Shown here piece by piece: positions 24,532-34,007 of a stretch of DNA of 39,675 bases. The translations under genes and the position numbers were made by a program. The notes beneath the pieces are model-generated. The model was not told where the DNA came from. It ran no database searches and was given only the letters and a program-made list of their open reading frames with translations. The first letter of the stretch is position 1. Every line of letters begins with the position of its first letter. Origin of the DNA: Bacteroidota bacterium (GTDB lineage: Bacteria; Bacteroidota; Bacteroidia; B-17B0; Aurantibacillaceae); assembly GCA_020403265.1 (NCBI GenBank), contig JADBXZ010000119.1, positions 1 to 39,675 on the forward strand. The letters are read 5' to 3'.

Positions 24532-27357
24532 ATGAATACAGAAAAAAAGAAACCATCCCTCTTAAAACGCATCTTCAAATATACCGGTATTTCATTATTG
24601 GTTATAATCGTTTTGTTAATCCTTGCGCCTTTTATTTTTAAGGATAAAATTGTTGCTATTGTGAAAGAACAAGCCAATAACAACCTCAACGCAAAAGTTG
24701 ATTTTGGTGAATTTGATTTAAGTATTTTTTCTTCATTTCCTGATTTTAGATTTAAAATCAACAATGTTAGTGTTATTGGAGTTGATGCATTCGCGGGAGA
24801 TACTTTGGCATTCATTAAACAATTAAGTACGGATATTAATTTAGAATCGGTTATTTCAGGCGGACCTTATGGAATTAATGCCATTGTGATTGATCAACCT
24901 AGGATTTTAGGTAAAGTGCTTAAAGATGGTAAAGCCAATTGGGATATTGCAAAAGCAGACACAACTGCTGCACCTACAGAAACAACCGTGACAGAAGCGA
25001 CTAAGTTTAATGTTAAACTCAAATCTTTTAAAATCATTGATGCCAATATTATTTATGATGATCAACAAGGCAATATGCATGGTAAATTGGAAAAGATGAA
25101 TTATGATTTAAAAGGTGATTTTACACAAGATAATTTTATATTAAATAATGTTTTAGACATTGCTAAAACGACTTTTAAAATGAGTGGTGTAGCATACTTA
25201 AATGAAGTACATGCAAGTTTTAAGGCAGACTTAGACATGGATATGCCTAAAATGAAATTCACCTTTAAGGAAAACGAATTGGGCTTGAACGATCTGGGAA
25301 TTGGATTCAACGGGTTTGTTGAAATGCCTGATACCAATATTAAAATGGACCTTTCATTCAAAGCCAAACAAACTGAATTTAAGTCGATACTTTCTTTAAT
25401 ACCTGCGGTATATTCTAAAGATTTTGCCTCGGTTAAAACTGCCGGTAAACTGTCTCTGGATGGCATGGCAAAAGGAACTTACAATGCAGTTCAATTGCCT
25501 GCGTTTATGGTAAACCTTGGTATAACTGATGCTATGTTCAAGTATCCGAGTTTACCTAAATCTGTAAATAACATCAATATAGCCGTGCATGTAAACAATC
25601 CTAACGGTGTGTTAGATGCTACAACAATTGATGTTGATAAGTTTCATGTAGAAATGGCCGGAAATCCAATTGATTTGGTAGCTCATGTAAAAACACCAAT
25701 TTCAGATCCGGGATTAAAAGCTGATATTAAAGGAACAATCGTGTTAGCTTCCGTAAAAGAATTCGTTCCAATGGAAAAAACGGATGATCTTACTGGTGTT
25801 ATTAAATCAGACATCAGCATTGCAGGTCATATGAGCGCCATTGAAAAACAAGATTATGAAAAGTTTAAAGCGAATGGAAGTTTACAAATAGATCAAATGA
25901 ATTACAAAACAGCAAGTTTACCATATGAAGTTGCGTTAAAAACAATGTTATTGAAATTCAGTAATCAATTTGTTGAATTAGCAAATTTTGATGCTAATTT
26001 AGGAAAGAGCGATATTCACGCGAATGGTAAAATTGAAAACTTCATGCAATACATTTTTAAAAACGAATTAATAAAAGGTCGTTTTGCTTTGAACAGTCAA
26101 TTATTGGATTTAAATGAATTAATGGCTAGTACGGGTTCTACTACTGCCCCCGCTTCAACTGCTACTGCAGCGCCTACTACTACAGCTGCAAGTGGAGCGG
26201 TTGAGGTGCCTTCTAACATTGATTTTGTGTTGGATACAAAATTAGATAAGGTCATTTATACCAACATGGACATAACAAACCTAATCGGTAATGTAGTAAT
26301 AAGAAACAGCAAAGTTGATATGACTAATTTGAAGATGAACACACTTGGCGGTTCACTTTTAATTAACGGTTTCTACGAAACTACAAATATTAAAAAGCCT
26401 ACTACAGGTTTAAATTTAAAAGTTGATAATTTCGACATTCAAAAAACCTTCGCTACTTTTAATACGGTTCAAAAATTAGCACCTGCAGCGCAATATGCTA
26501 AAGGGTTGTTTTCATGTACGTTAGAGAATTTCAACACGAGCCTTAACGATAAAATGGAGCCGGATCTTAATGCCGTAAACGCTAAGGGCGTTTTAAAAAC
26601 TGCTAAAGTTAGCGTTGGAGGCTTTCCACCATTTATGAAGTTGGGTGAGGCACTTAAAATTGAACAATTGAAAAATTTAGAGGTGAGTAATTTGCTGGTT
26701 AATTATACCATTCAGAATGGAAGAGTTGTTATGGCTCCCTTTGATACAAAGCTTAATAACATTCCAACGAACATAAGTGGAAGTACAGGATTTGATCAAA
26801 CAATAGAATATAAATGGAAGATGGAAGTGCCAAAAAGTATGTTTGGTGGTGCCGCTAATTCTGCATTAACAGGTTTATTGGCACAAGCTAATAATGCAGC
26901 AGGAACTAATTTAACAGTAGGAGATAAGGTTAAAGTAAATGTGTTATTTGGTGGCACTGTTACAAACCCAACAGTTAAAACCAGCCTAAAGGAAGATGCT
27001 GTTAATGCGGTTGCCACTGTTACTACGCAAGCATTAAACGCCGCCATTGATAAGGCCAACGAGCAAGCTCAGAAGTATTTGGAAGAAGCGAAGGCTCAAT
27101 GCGATAAACAGAAAGCTGAAGCGCAGGCACAAGCTGAAAAGCAAAAGACTGAGGGTTATGCAGCAGCAGACGCATTAGTAGAGCAGGCAGGAAATCCTAT
27201 TGCGAAAATAGCAGCTAAAAAAGCAGCAGAAAAAGCTAAGCAAGAGGTAGATAAGAAGGTTCAGAAAATAATTGACGATGCTGAGGCAAAATGCTTGAAA
27301 ACACTTGAAGAAGCAAAGGCAAAAGCCGATGCCAAGGCTGCAGAGAGTAAGAAGTAA
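24532..27357 (+). CDS. AsmA-family inner-membrane/periplasmic protein
   Basis: The 941-aa protein has an N-terminal membrane anchor (about 15-36, GISLLVIIVLLILAPFIF) and then a long beta-rich AsmA-type body. The start of the domain (NNLNAKVDFGEFDLSIFSSFPDFRFKINNVSV) and the C-terminal AsmA_2 region (about 600-830, with LGGSLLINGFY and NIPTNISGSTGFDQ) are typical. Such proteins are thought to bridge inner and outer membranes for lipid transport. Two Thr/Ala/Pro-rich linkers are at about 143-155 and 535-562. The last 90 residues are an unusual Ala/Lys/Glu/Gln-rich coiled coil. It is followed by a strong bidirectional terminator. Confidence 0.88.
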   Translation: MNTEKKKPSLLKRIFKYTGISLLVIIVLLILAPFIFKDKIVAIVKEQANNNLNAKVDFGEFDLSIFSSFPDFRFKINNVSVIGVDAFAGDTLAFIKQLSTDINLESVISGGPYGINAIVIDQPRILGKVLKDGKANWDIAKADTTAAPTETTVTEATKFNVKLKSFKIIDANIIYDDQQGNMHGKLEKMNYDLKGDFTQDNFILNNVLDIAKTTFKMSGVAYLNEVHASFKADLDMDMPKMKFTFKENELGLNDLGIGFNGFVEMPDTNIKMDLSFKAKQTEFKSILSLIPAVYSKDFASVKTAGKLSLDGMAKGTYNAVQLPAFMVNLGITDAMFKYPSLPKSVNNINIAVHVNNPNGVLDATTIDVDKFHVEMAGNPIDLVAHVKTPISDPGLKADIKGTIVLASVKEFVPMEKTDDLTGVIKSDISIAGHMSAIEKQDYEKFKANGSLQIDQMNYKTASLPYEVALKTMLLKFSNQFVELANFDANLGKSDIHANGKIENFMQYIFKNELIKGRFALNSQLLDLNELMASTGSTTAPASTATAAPTTTAASGAVEVPSNIDFVLDTKLDKVIYTNMDITNLIGNVVIRNSKVDMTNLKMNTLGGSLLINGFYETTNIKKPTTGLNLKVDNFDIQKTFATFNTVQKLAPAAQYAKGLFSCTLENFNTSLNDKMEPDLNAVNAKGVLKTAKVSVGGFPPFMKLGEALKIEQLKNLEVSNLLVNYTIQNGRVVMAPFDTKLNNIPTNISGSTGFDQTIEYKWKMEVPKSMFGGAANSALTGLLAQANNAAGTNLTVGDKVKVNVLFGGTVTNPTVKTSLKEDAVNAVATVTTQALNAAIDKANEQAQKYLEEAKAQCDKQKAEAQAQAEKQKTEGYAAADALVEQAGNPIAKIAAKKAAEKAKQEVDKKVQKIIDDAEAKCLKTLEEAKAKADAKAAESKK

Positions 27358-27483
27358 TTAGTAGAAACGTTTTTAAACTTCAGAATTTGACCTTCAAAAA
27401 TGATTTCTTAATGGGAATTTTATAAACCAATTAGAAATAAACCAAATTTTGAAGTAAGGCTTTAATTCATATTCTACAAAGTT

Positions 27484-27522
27484 AAAAGCCCCACTAATCA
27501 ACTTGATTAATGGGGCTTTTTT
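27484..27522. terminator. Bidirectional rho-independent terminator between AsmA gene and lipoprotein gene
   Basis: The arms AAAAGCCCCA and TGGGGCTTTT, extended inward by near-perfect TAATCAA/TTGATTA, form a long hairpin with one mismatch. It is flanked by A-runs on the left and a T-run on the right. It can end both the plus-strand AsmA transcript and the minus-strand lipoprotein transcript. Confidence 0.9.
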
Positions 27523-27540
27523 ATCTCTTTACTTTTTAAA

Positions 27541-28830
27541 CTATGGGAAAACTGTAATAGCACTTGCTCCGGCATAAATCCCTGCATGAGCCACAACAAA
27601 TGTTGTCCCAACTTTACCCATAATACTATTTACAGTTGCTGAATTGTTAGTAGTATTACTCAAGGTCACAACGTTAAATAAATTATCGATTTCAGGAATA
27701 CCGGTTAATGGTAAAGCCCATGTTAAATTGGACGGATTAGGTATTTGAGTTAAGTAGTTTGGATTACCTGCTTTATAAGCTGTCCGGTTAATTTTATATG
27801 TATTAGCAGTTAAATTTGCTGAAGTTGGGTTAGGCATCAATGTTAACGGGTCAATACCTCCTAAATTCACTAGAAACGGATTTACAATAATAGCCGTATC
27901 AGGAATAACTGCAATTTCAGCTTGTCCCATTACGCCATTAGCACTAACTTGAACATATGCACCTCCTGTTGCTAACGCATTAATTAAACCCGAACTTGAG
28001 ACGCTGATTGGTGTGGCAGTTTCACCATCAGATTCTTGTTTTTGAACAACTGTATATGAAAATGCAACTGTACTGGTAACATCATCTCCATTTTTGTTAT
28101 AAGCTTTTGCATTTAATTGAAGGGTTTCTCCTCTAAATAGTTCAGCGAAGTTAGGTGTTACTTTTATTCTTGTTACAGGTAAATTAATTTCAGGTTGCCC
28201 TACTACTAAAACTGGAATTCTTACAGTTTCTGTTTTGCCATTAATAGTGGAGGTAACGTTAATAATTGTATTACCGGTTGCATTAAAACTTACTAATCCG
28301 GTTGAAGATACACTCGCGATTCCTGCATTAGCAGATGAAAAGTTGTAAGTTGGATTAGCATTGCCAATATAAACCGTTTCAAGTTGAATAGGTCCGGCGT
28401 TAACTTCCCAAATGATTGCAGACGGAAGAACTGCGAAAATTTGAGTGTTTTTTACAGGCACAACATTAATTGGGATAGATGCATTATAAGTTACACCTTC
28501 ATAACTCACTGATGCGGAAATGATGCCTGTAGTATCATTATTAAATGCAAAAGAAGTCCCACTGAGTCCGCCAATTGAAGAGCTCCAGCTAACCCCACTT
28601 ACATTAACTACGGCACCTGATGTATTAACTAAATGCGCTTTAAGTTGAATGGTTTTACCGGCCTCTACAGTTTGAGCTCCGTTATCAATTACTAAATGGT
28701 ATTTTTTTTCTGCTGCAGGTGGATTAGTGTTGTTGTTAGAATTATCCGGTTCCTTATTGTCTTTTTTACATGCTGTAAACGACAAAAATGCAATGGCTAA
28801 AAGACTAGCGATTTTTAAATTGGTTTTCAT
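27541..28830 (-). CDS. Lipoprotein with bacterial Ig-like (Big_2) domains
   Basis: The 429-aa protein has a lipoprotein signal (LLAIAFLSFTAC, lipid-anchored Cys about residue 21) followed by a charged Asp/Asn-rich linker. The rest is all beta, with at least three Ig-like repeats recognisable by the pattern VxAGKTIQLKA ... VSWSSS ... GIISASVSYEG and SSANAGIASVSSTGLVSFNATG. Such proteins are usually on the outer-membrane surface as adhesion or binding modules. It has its own promoter and terminator, and is divergent from the histidine kinase/regulator pair, with a palindrome between them. No enzyme motif is seen. Confidence 0.86.
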   Translation of the reverse strand: MKTNLKIASLLAIAFLSFTACKKDNKEPDNSNNNTNPPAAEKKYHLVIDNGAQTVEAGKTIQLKAHLVNTSGAVVNVSGVSWSSSIGGLSGTSFAFNNDTTGIISASVSYEGVTYNASIPINVVPVKNTQIFAVLPSAIIWEVNAGPIQLETVYIGNANPTYNFSSANAGIASVSSTGLVSFNATGNTIINVTSTINGKTETVRIPVLVVGQPEINLPVTRIKVTPNFAELFRGETLQLNAKAYNKNGDDVTSTVAFSYTVVQKQESDGETATPISVSSSGLINALATGGAYVQVSANGVMGQAEIAVIPDTAIIVNPFLVNLGGIDPLTLMPNPTSANLTANTYKINRTAYKAGNPNYLTQIPNPSNLTWALPLTGIPEIDNLFNVVTLSNTTNNSATVNSIMGKVGTTFVVAHAGIYAGASAITVFP

Positions 28831-28861
28831 GTTAATTTAATTAATTGGTTATTAATGTTAG

Positions 28862-28891
28862 CAAAGGTAGCGAAGAAAAGGCGTTAACAAT
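28862..28891 (-). promoter_or_regulatory. Promoter of the Ig-like lipoprotein gene
   Basis: On the minus strand ATTG (28891-28888) and TACCTTTG (28869-28862) are 18 bp apart, an exact -7 match with a fitting -33 word. The -7 box ends 31 bp before the ATG at 28830, so transcription should start near 28855. This is the best promoter match in the window. Confidence 0.6.
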
Positions 28892-28913
28892 TAACTAATA
28901 ATAATAAATCGAC

Positions 28914-28929
28914 TACCTATCGATAGGTA
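28914..28929. promoter_or_regulatory. 16-bp perfect palindrome, candidate NarL-type operator
   Basis: TACCTATCGATAGGTA is a perfect palindrome made of two heptamers TACCTAT in 7-2-7 arrangement. Each heptamer fits TACYYMT, the NarL/NarP half-site rule known from E. coli. It lies about 65 bp upstream of the predicted lipoprotein start of transcription and about 95 bp upstream of the kinase gene start. A further half-site TAGGTA is at 28973-28978. Binding by the neighbouring NarL-type regulator is inference. Confidence 0.55.
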
Positions 28930-28979
28930 TTTTAGTTAACTAAATCATTTAATTTTAAAATATACTTAAAGGTAGGTAA

Positions 28980-29008
28980 TTTGCTCTTGGTTTTTTAACT
29001 TAATTTAG
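28980..29008 (+). promoter_or_regulatory. Candidate promoter of the histidine kinase/regulator operon
   Basis: TTTG at 28980-28983 and TAATTTAG at 29001-29008 are 17 bp apart. The -7 word differs from TAnnTTTG at one base and ends 17 bp before the ATG at 29026. A TAGGTA half-site of the palindrome type sits immediately upstream at 28973-28978. Confidence 0.35.
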
Positions 29009-29025
29009 CGCTTCCAACTATTCTA

Positions 29026-31002
29026 ATGTGTATATTTCATAATAAAGTAACCATCATTATTATATACTGTTGTTTGATGATGTCAGGCACAAACGGTTTC
29101 TCGCAGTTAAATCTTAATTTGCTAAGACTTGAGAAATCTAAAACGTCAATGGATAGTAATATACGTCAAGCTGAGTTACTAGCAAAGTTTACCGATTTTT
29201 TTCTGGATAAAAATACGGATTCTATGATTTATTTCAGAAATGAATTAATTGAAAAGATTAATTCTACGAATAGTGAACGAGAGCAATTAAAGATGTTCAC
29301 AAAAGTTATACGATTCGAAACCACTTCAGGATTCTATCACCTGACAAAGTTAATGATGCCGCAGGCCATTTCATTGAGTCAAAAATTAAATGACAAAGGC
29401 ACTTTAACACGTTTGTATTATTTTACAGGATATTATTATCAATCATTCAAGGCTAATACGGATTCAGCTTCAACCTATTTTCTTAAAGCCTTACGTTTAA
29501 CATCTTCAACAGGTGATAAAACAATGCAAGCACACATTAATTCAGCAATAGGCTTACTTTATTTAAATAATGGTTATTGTGATTCTGCATGGGTCTATGT
29601 TCAAAAATCCAAACAAATGCATGAATCAATGAAGGACAAGCCTAGTCTTTTAATTGATGTATTTAATCTCGGTTCAGTTAATGCTTGCAAGGGTGAGCTA
29701 GATGATGCCAAAACTTGTTTCGAAACCACACTTGCTGAAAGTCGCAAGGTAGGTCATGCAAAAGTTGAACTTAATTCCTTATACAATTTAGCCAACATTT
29801 ACAATCGTAAAGGAACTAATCAAATGGCTTTGGAAAAAGCTAATGAACTCTATCGGAAGGCTAACGAATATAGTGATTCTGTATCTGTTTTAAATGCAAT
29901 CACCTTAATTGCGGCGGTTTATTTTGATCTTGGAAAGCATCAGGAAGCATTTGCATATGCACAAAAGGGACTTTCACTTGCTGAGGTTTTTCGTTCCCCT
30001 GAATTTATTTCGTCCAATCTGGACATCTTGATTAAAACAACTAAAGCTTTAAACGACTACAAGGCATCACTTGCTTTTTTTGAACGTAAAAAAAGCTTTG
30101 ATGATAGTTTGTCAAGTATAAGAAATATTAAGTACCTCGAGAGTTTAAAAACGGAATACAATTTAGATTTGAAGAATCGGGAGATACTTGAAAAAGATAT
30201 TATGATTAATCAGAAGGCTCAAGAGAGCCGCACAAAAACTAGTTTAATTATCTTGCTGCTAGTTTGTTTAGTGTTGATGATTATTTTCTTCGTTCAATTC
30301 AGAAGCCGTAAAAAAGCCGAGTCAAAATTAAATGAACAAACCTTGGCCAATTTGGCTGTTCAACAGGATTATATGTCCTTCATTCAAGGTCAAGAGGCAG
30401 AACGAAAAAGAATTGCTTCTGATTTACATGACGGGTTAGCTCAAAACCTAGTAACGCTAGGGATTAATTTGGCTGCTTTACAAACAGATAAAACAGAGGA
30501 TATTAATCGAAAAAAAGAAATACAAGTTGATATTAATCACTTAATTAACGAAACACGAACAATTGCGCACAACATGATGCCGGATGTTTTAACTGAACTT
30601 GGTTTGGCTAAAGCACTTAAAAGCCTTCTTAATAAATTAAACCAAAATACTTCTTCGTTAAATTTTAGTCTTGAGTTAAGCGATCCGTTTTTGAAACTAC
30701 CCTTGCTAATTGAAATTCAAATTTATCGTATAATTCAGGAGTTGCTAAACAATGTAACAAAACACGCCATGGCTACAACCTGTTTAGTTAAACTGAATTA
30801 TTCGGCAGATGAACTAAAATTGACTGTAACGGATAATGGGATTGGTTTTGACTCAAGTCTCAGCCATAAGCCAGGAATTGGGATTAAGAGCATTAATTCG
30901 CGGGTGAGAAGCTTGGGTGGTAGTATTATGATTCATACTGGTTTAAATAAGGGTTGCGAAACTATTATAACGATTCCTTTAAACAACTTAACAAATGATT
31001 AA
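29026..31002 (+). CDS. Sensor histidine kinase with periplasmic TPR domain (NarX/LiaS type)
   Basis: The 658-aa kinase has an N-terminal signal/anchor (about 8-26), a TPR sensor region (about 90-370, for example NLANIYNRKGTNQMALEKAN), one membrane helix at about 405-425, a HisKA_3 dimerisation domain with the phospho-acceptor His468 in RIASDLHDGLAQN, and a HATPase_c domain (about 560-655) with ELLNNVTKHA, TDNGIGFD and GIGIKSI boxes. It would autophosphorylate and pass phosphate to the response regulator, whose gene overlaps its end by 8 bp. The signal sensed is unknown. A lipoprotein gene with a shared palindromic region is divergent from it. Confidence 0.93.
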   Translation: MCIFHNKVTIIIIYCCLMMSGTNGFSQLNLNLLRLEKSKTSMDSNIRQAELLAKFTDFFLDKNTDSMIYFRNELIEKINSTNSEREQLKMFTKVIRFETTSGFYHLTKLMMPQAISLSQKLNDKGTLTRLYYFTGYYYQSFKANTDSASTYFLKALRLTSSTGDKTMQAHINSAIGLLYLNNGYCDSAWVYVQKSKQMHESMKDKPSLLIDVFNLGSVNACKGELDDAKTCFETTLAESRKVGHAKVELNSLYNLANIYNRKGTNQMALEKANELYRKANEYSDSVSVLNAITLIAAVYFDLGKHQEAFAYAQKGLSLAEVFRSPEFISSNLDILIKTTKALNDYKASLAFFERKKSFDDSLSSIRNIKYLESLKTEYNLDLKNREILEKDIMINQKAQESRTKTSLIILLLVCLVLMIIFFVQFRSRKKAESKLNEQTLANLAVQQDYMSFIQGQEAERKRIASDLHDGLAQNLVTLGINLAALQTDKTEDINRKKEIQVDINHLINETRTIAHNMMPDVLTELGLAKALKSLLNKLNQNTSSLNFSLELSDPFLKLPLLIEIQIYRIIQELLNNVTKHAMATTCLVKLNYSADELKLTVTDNGIGFDSSLSHKPGIGIKSINSRVRSLGGSIMIHTGLNKGCETIITIPLNNLTND

Positions 31003-31642
31003 AACAAAAATATTACTCGTAGACGATCATGAATTGGTTTTAAATGGCCTCAGATTTATGTTGGAGGCCGAAGATGACTTAATAGTTGTTGCTACAGCTA
31101 AAAATGGACTTGAAGCAATTGAAAAACTTAAAGAAAACACCATTGATTTATTAATTACAGACATTAAAATGCCTGAATTGAATGGTTTGGAATTGGCCCG
31201 CTATACCAAACAGAAATACCCTGAACTCAAAATTATTGCTCTAACGCTTTATAAAGATCCTGAATTTGTAAAAGCCATTATTGACGTTGAAGCTGATGGT
31301 TATTTGATGAAAAATGAAGATGCAGCAGAGATAATATCAGTTGTTAGGCATGTAATGAATGATGGAACGCATTACTCAAATGAAATCGTAAGTATTTTAA
31401 AGGATGAGTTAAAACGCGAGAAATCAAAGTCAACAGCCGCTGCAGAGCTTTCTAAACGTGAACTGGAGATCATAAAATTAATTTGTCAGGAGTTCTCCAG
31501 CGTTGAAATAGCAGAAAAATTATTTATTAGTAAAGCTACCGTAGATGTACATCGTAAAAACATTGTACAAAAACTGGAGATTAAAAGTATAGTAGGACTT
31601 ATCCGATTTGCCCTGCAAAATGGAATTGTTGATAGTCTTTAA
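30995..31642 (+). CDS. Response regulator, NarL/FixJ family
   Basis: The 215-aa protein has a receiver domain (1-120) with acidic Asp10/Asp11, phospho-acceptor Asp56 in LLITDIKMP, Thr84 and Lys106, and a C-terminal LuxR-type HTH at about 150-210 (LSKRELEIIKLICQEFSSVEIAEKLFISKATVDVH, reading KRELEIIKLI then SVEIAEKLF then VDVHRKNI). It overlaps the kinase gene by 8 bp and is its obvious partner. Likely targets include its own operon and the divergent lipoprotein gene through the palindrome at 28914-28929. It ends 20 bp from the convergent peptidase gene. Confidence 0.95.
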   Translation: MIKTKILLVDDHELVLNGLRFMLEAEDDLIVVATAKNGLEAIEKLKENTIDLLITDIKMPELNGLELARYTKQKYPELKIIALTLYKDPEFVKAIIDVEADGYLMKNEDAAEIISVVRHVMNDGTHYSNEIVSILKDELKREKSKSTAAAELSKRELEIIKLICQEFSSVEIAEKLFISKATVDVHRKNIVQKLEIKSIVGLIRFALQNGIVDSL

Positions 31643-31662
31643 CAACTATGTCAATCCTTTAA

Positions 31663-33942
31663 TCAAGGTTTTACCAATTTAACGTTGTAGGTTTCTGAGT
31701 TAGTTTCGTTTCTAACCGAAAGTAAATAAAAACCTTTATTCAATTGTTTAGTATCAATCGTATAAGTTTTATCTTCTGTTGAAACCAATTTACTTGCTAT
31801 AAGTTTGCCTTGTAAATCGGATACTTCATAAGTGAAGGTTTTATTTCCTGGTGCTTTGAAGGTAAGTTGACAGCCATCATCTATTAAACTTTGAACTAAT
31901 AAATAGTCGTTACTTCCCTTATTTGGAATACCGGTGGCTACCATACATACACTTAAAGTTTGGGTGTAGGCTACCGAATTATAATCGGTAATGGTTAATA
32001 AAACCGGTTGCGCAGGGTTAAGTGTTTGTGTAAAATTAATGATAGCGCTTCCTGAATTAACCTGACTGGCACCAAGTAAGACATTGTTTTGGCTCAGAGC
32101 AGCAAAAGCGGAGCCATTATTTCCTGCAGACAGGCTAAAAGTTGTTGAAGAGGCATCAATGCAATTGGCATGTGTAGCTGTTATGTTAATTGGTTGAGCC
32201 GACCTGAAACAACAACTTGGATCGCCAAACATCACCCACGTTTCCATCACTTCTTTACCTGTATTTGTTGGATATTTATCTAACATGCTCATTTGTCCGC
32301 AATAAAATAAGCCGCCAAGTGTGTATTTTTTATTATTACTATATTGGTTAGAAATAATATCACCAATTTCATCTTGTGTTTGCATTGGTTCAGCCCAAGC
32401 CATTAAAATAGAGGAGCCGCAAGAAGCGATGGCACCTTTCGGGCCTAGCGTGCCACTACCGCTTGCTCTCACAAATGCTTCAGAGAAACAGGTGCCGCCA
32501 ATAAAGGTTCCGTTATTACAGGCAACTTGCAAACTAAAAGGGTATTTACCATAGTTGGTAGCTGAATTAATTTGTGAAATACCATAATTACTGGTGGCAC
32601 AGGAGTTTTGAGAGCCATGGCCGGCATATAAAAAGATGCCTGCACCGCTATTTACGGCAGCGCTTACCATAGTTGCTGTAGGGTCACCCGGGGCGTCATT
32701 TCCTCCGTGTGTGCTATCATAAAACTCATGATAATAATTATATCCTGCCCCTGAAATGAGTTTATTGCCAATGTTACGAATGTGCATCCAGTCTGGTTCA
32801 CCATCGTCACCAATTCCATAACCTTCGTTTGAACCAATGCCAATTCCTTTGCCCCACCAGTTTCCGATGCTTGGTGTTTTCTCATATTCTAATGTTCTAT
32901 TTACCTGTGTGGTGATTTCTGCAACAGTTTGTCCTGAAAAGCGACCAACCATTACCTCCGGATACCAATCGTTACCGCTTATTAGGCCATATTTAGTGTC
33001 ACTCCATTTTGTTTCACTTCCGGCAGTTCCGGCATTAAATGCTCTTACCTGCTCGTGGTCTCCAACAATTAGTACATATAGTAAATCACTGTTAGTTGCA
33101 TAATAATTGTCAATGTAAGTTTTAATAGAAACATCGGTGGTGCCTGTGGCAGCGGTGGTTACCATGATTGTTTTAATACCTTTTTGTGTTTTCCAATCCA
33201 CAAATGGAATCATCGCATTGGTAAATGTTGGGTGAGAAATAATTAACAAACTTCCAAATTCATTAACAGGAGTGTAGGAAGCTGATTTGGCATTTAAATT
33301 CGTAGTTAGATTAATGAAACGATTTTCAAATATCACTTGTTCTTCACTTGAGGTGTAAGCAGGTTGCTTCAAAGCCATCTTTGCTCCTTTGATGTTTTCA
33401 AAATATACTTTGATGCGTATTTTTTTAATTGATTTTAGTTGGTGCGTTACAGGGTTAACTTGCACCGGATAAATACTAACATTGATTCCTTGCTGATGCC
33501 TTAGTTGGTAAGCAGATTGTAATTCAGCATTCACGCTCGGATAAAATGCATTTACTTGATAAACTTTACCAAATGTGTATGGCACATCATCGGGGTTGAT
33601 ATTTCTTGTTAAGCTGCCTTTTGAGGGTGCAACATCAAGTACTTGAATGGGATTGTGTTCAACGGCTAAAATTTCTAATTTAGCAATACAGTTAAAGGGA
33701 ATTGCAATTGGTGCTGTGTTTCTTAATATTTGCGGGTACCCTTTATCTAACACAGGCACGCAATCATCAGCATAAATTTTTGCATATGAAAGATTATTTA
33801 TTTGAATCAATTGCTGCTGAAAGCCGCTAAAGGTGTATTCCAAGGTTACCGAAGTGCCAGTGTTTTCAAGGACTTTTATCCCGTTTTTACCAATGGCAGT
33901 TAGTGATAGAATACTAAGTAGAAGGTATATGTTTTTTTTCAT
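31663..33942 (-). CDS. Gingipain-type C25 cysteine peptidase with T9SS sorting domain
   Basis: The 759-aa protein has a signal peptide (about 1-18), a pro-region (about 20-225), and a C25 catalytic domain (about 228-580) with the dyad His442 in YAGHGSQ and Cys475 in VACNNGTF. An Ig-like segment (about 580-675) follows. The type A C-terminal sorting domain (about 680-759: TYEVSDLQGKLI, LNKGFYLLSV, the YNVKLVKP end) sends it through the type IX secretion system to the cell surface. The length fits gingipain-like peptidases of free-living Bacteroidota. Specificity is unknown. It is a single gene, convergent with the response regulator. Confidence 0.93.
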   Translation of the reverse strand: MKKNIYLLLSILSLTAIGKNGIKVLENTGTSVTLEYTFSGFQQQLIQINNLSYAKIYADDCVPVLDKGYPQILRNTAPIAIPFNCIAKLEILAVEHNPIQVLDVAPSKGSLTRNINPDDVPYTFGKVYQVNAFYPSVNAELQSAYQLRHQQGINVSIYPVQVNPVTHQLKSIKKIRIKVYFENIKGAKMALKQPAYTSSEEQVIFENRFINLTTNLNAKSASYTPVNEFGSLLIISHPTFTNAMIPFVDWKTQKGIKTIMVTTAATGTTDVSIKTYIDNYYATNSDLLYVLIVGDHEQVRAFNAGTAGSETKWSDTKYGLISGNDWYPEVMVGRFSGQTVAEITTQVNRTLEYEKTPSIGNWWGKGIGIGSNEGYGIGDDGEPDWMHIRNIGNKLISGAGYNYYHEFYDSTHGGNDAPGDPTATMVSAAVNSGAGIFLYAGHGSQNSCATSNYGISQINSATNYGKYPFSLQVACNNGTFIGGTCFSEAFVRASGSGTLGPKGAIASCGSSILMAWAEPMQTQDEIGDIISNQYSNNKKYTLGGLFYCGQMSMLDKYPTNTGKEVMETWVMFGDPSCCFRSAQPINITATHANCIDASSTTFSLSAGNNGSAFAALSQNNVLLGASQVNSGSAIINFTQTLNPAQPVLLTITDYNSVAYTQTLSVCMVATGIPNKGSNDYLLVQSLIDDGCQLTFKAPGNKTFTYEVSDLQGKLIASKLVSTEDKTYTIDTKQLNKGFYLLSVRNETNSETYNVKLVKP

Positions 33943-34007
33943 GTTAAAATAATATCTTACCTCTAAGCTACATAAATTTTAACACGATAACAAACCTTTT
34001 ATAAAGT

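Noticed and set aside
25101-25466. 121-aa minus-strand frame within the AsmA gene
   Set aside because: Antisense to a well-supported gene, without start-site signals or recognisable motifs.
32321-33103. Plus-strand frames opposite the C25 peptidase catalytic region
   Set aside because: They are antisense to the catalytic His/Cys region of the peptidase and show no motifs of their own.
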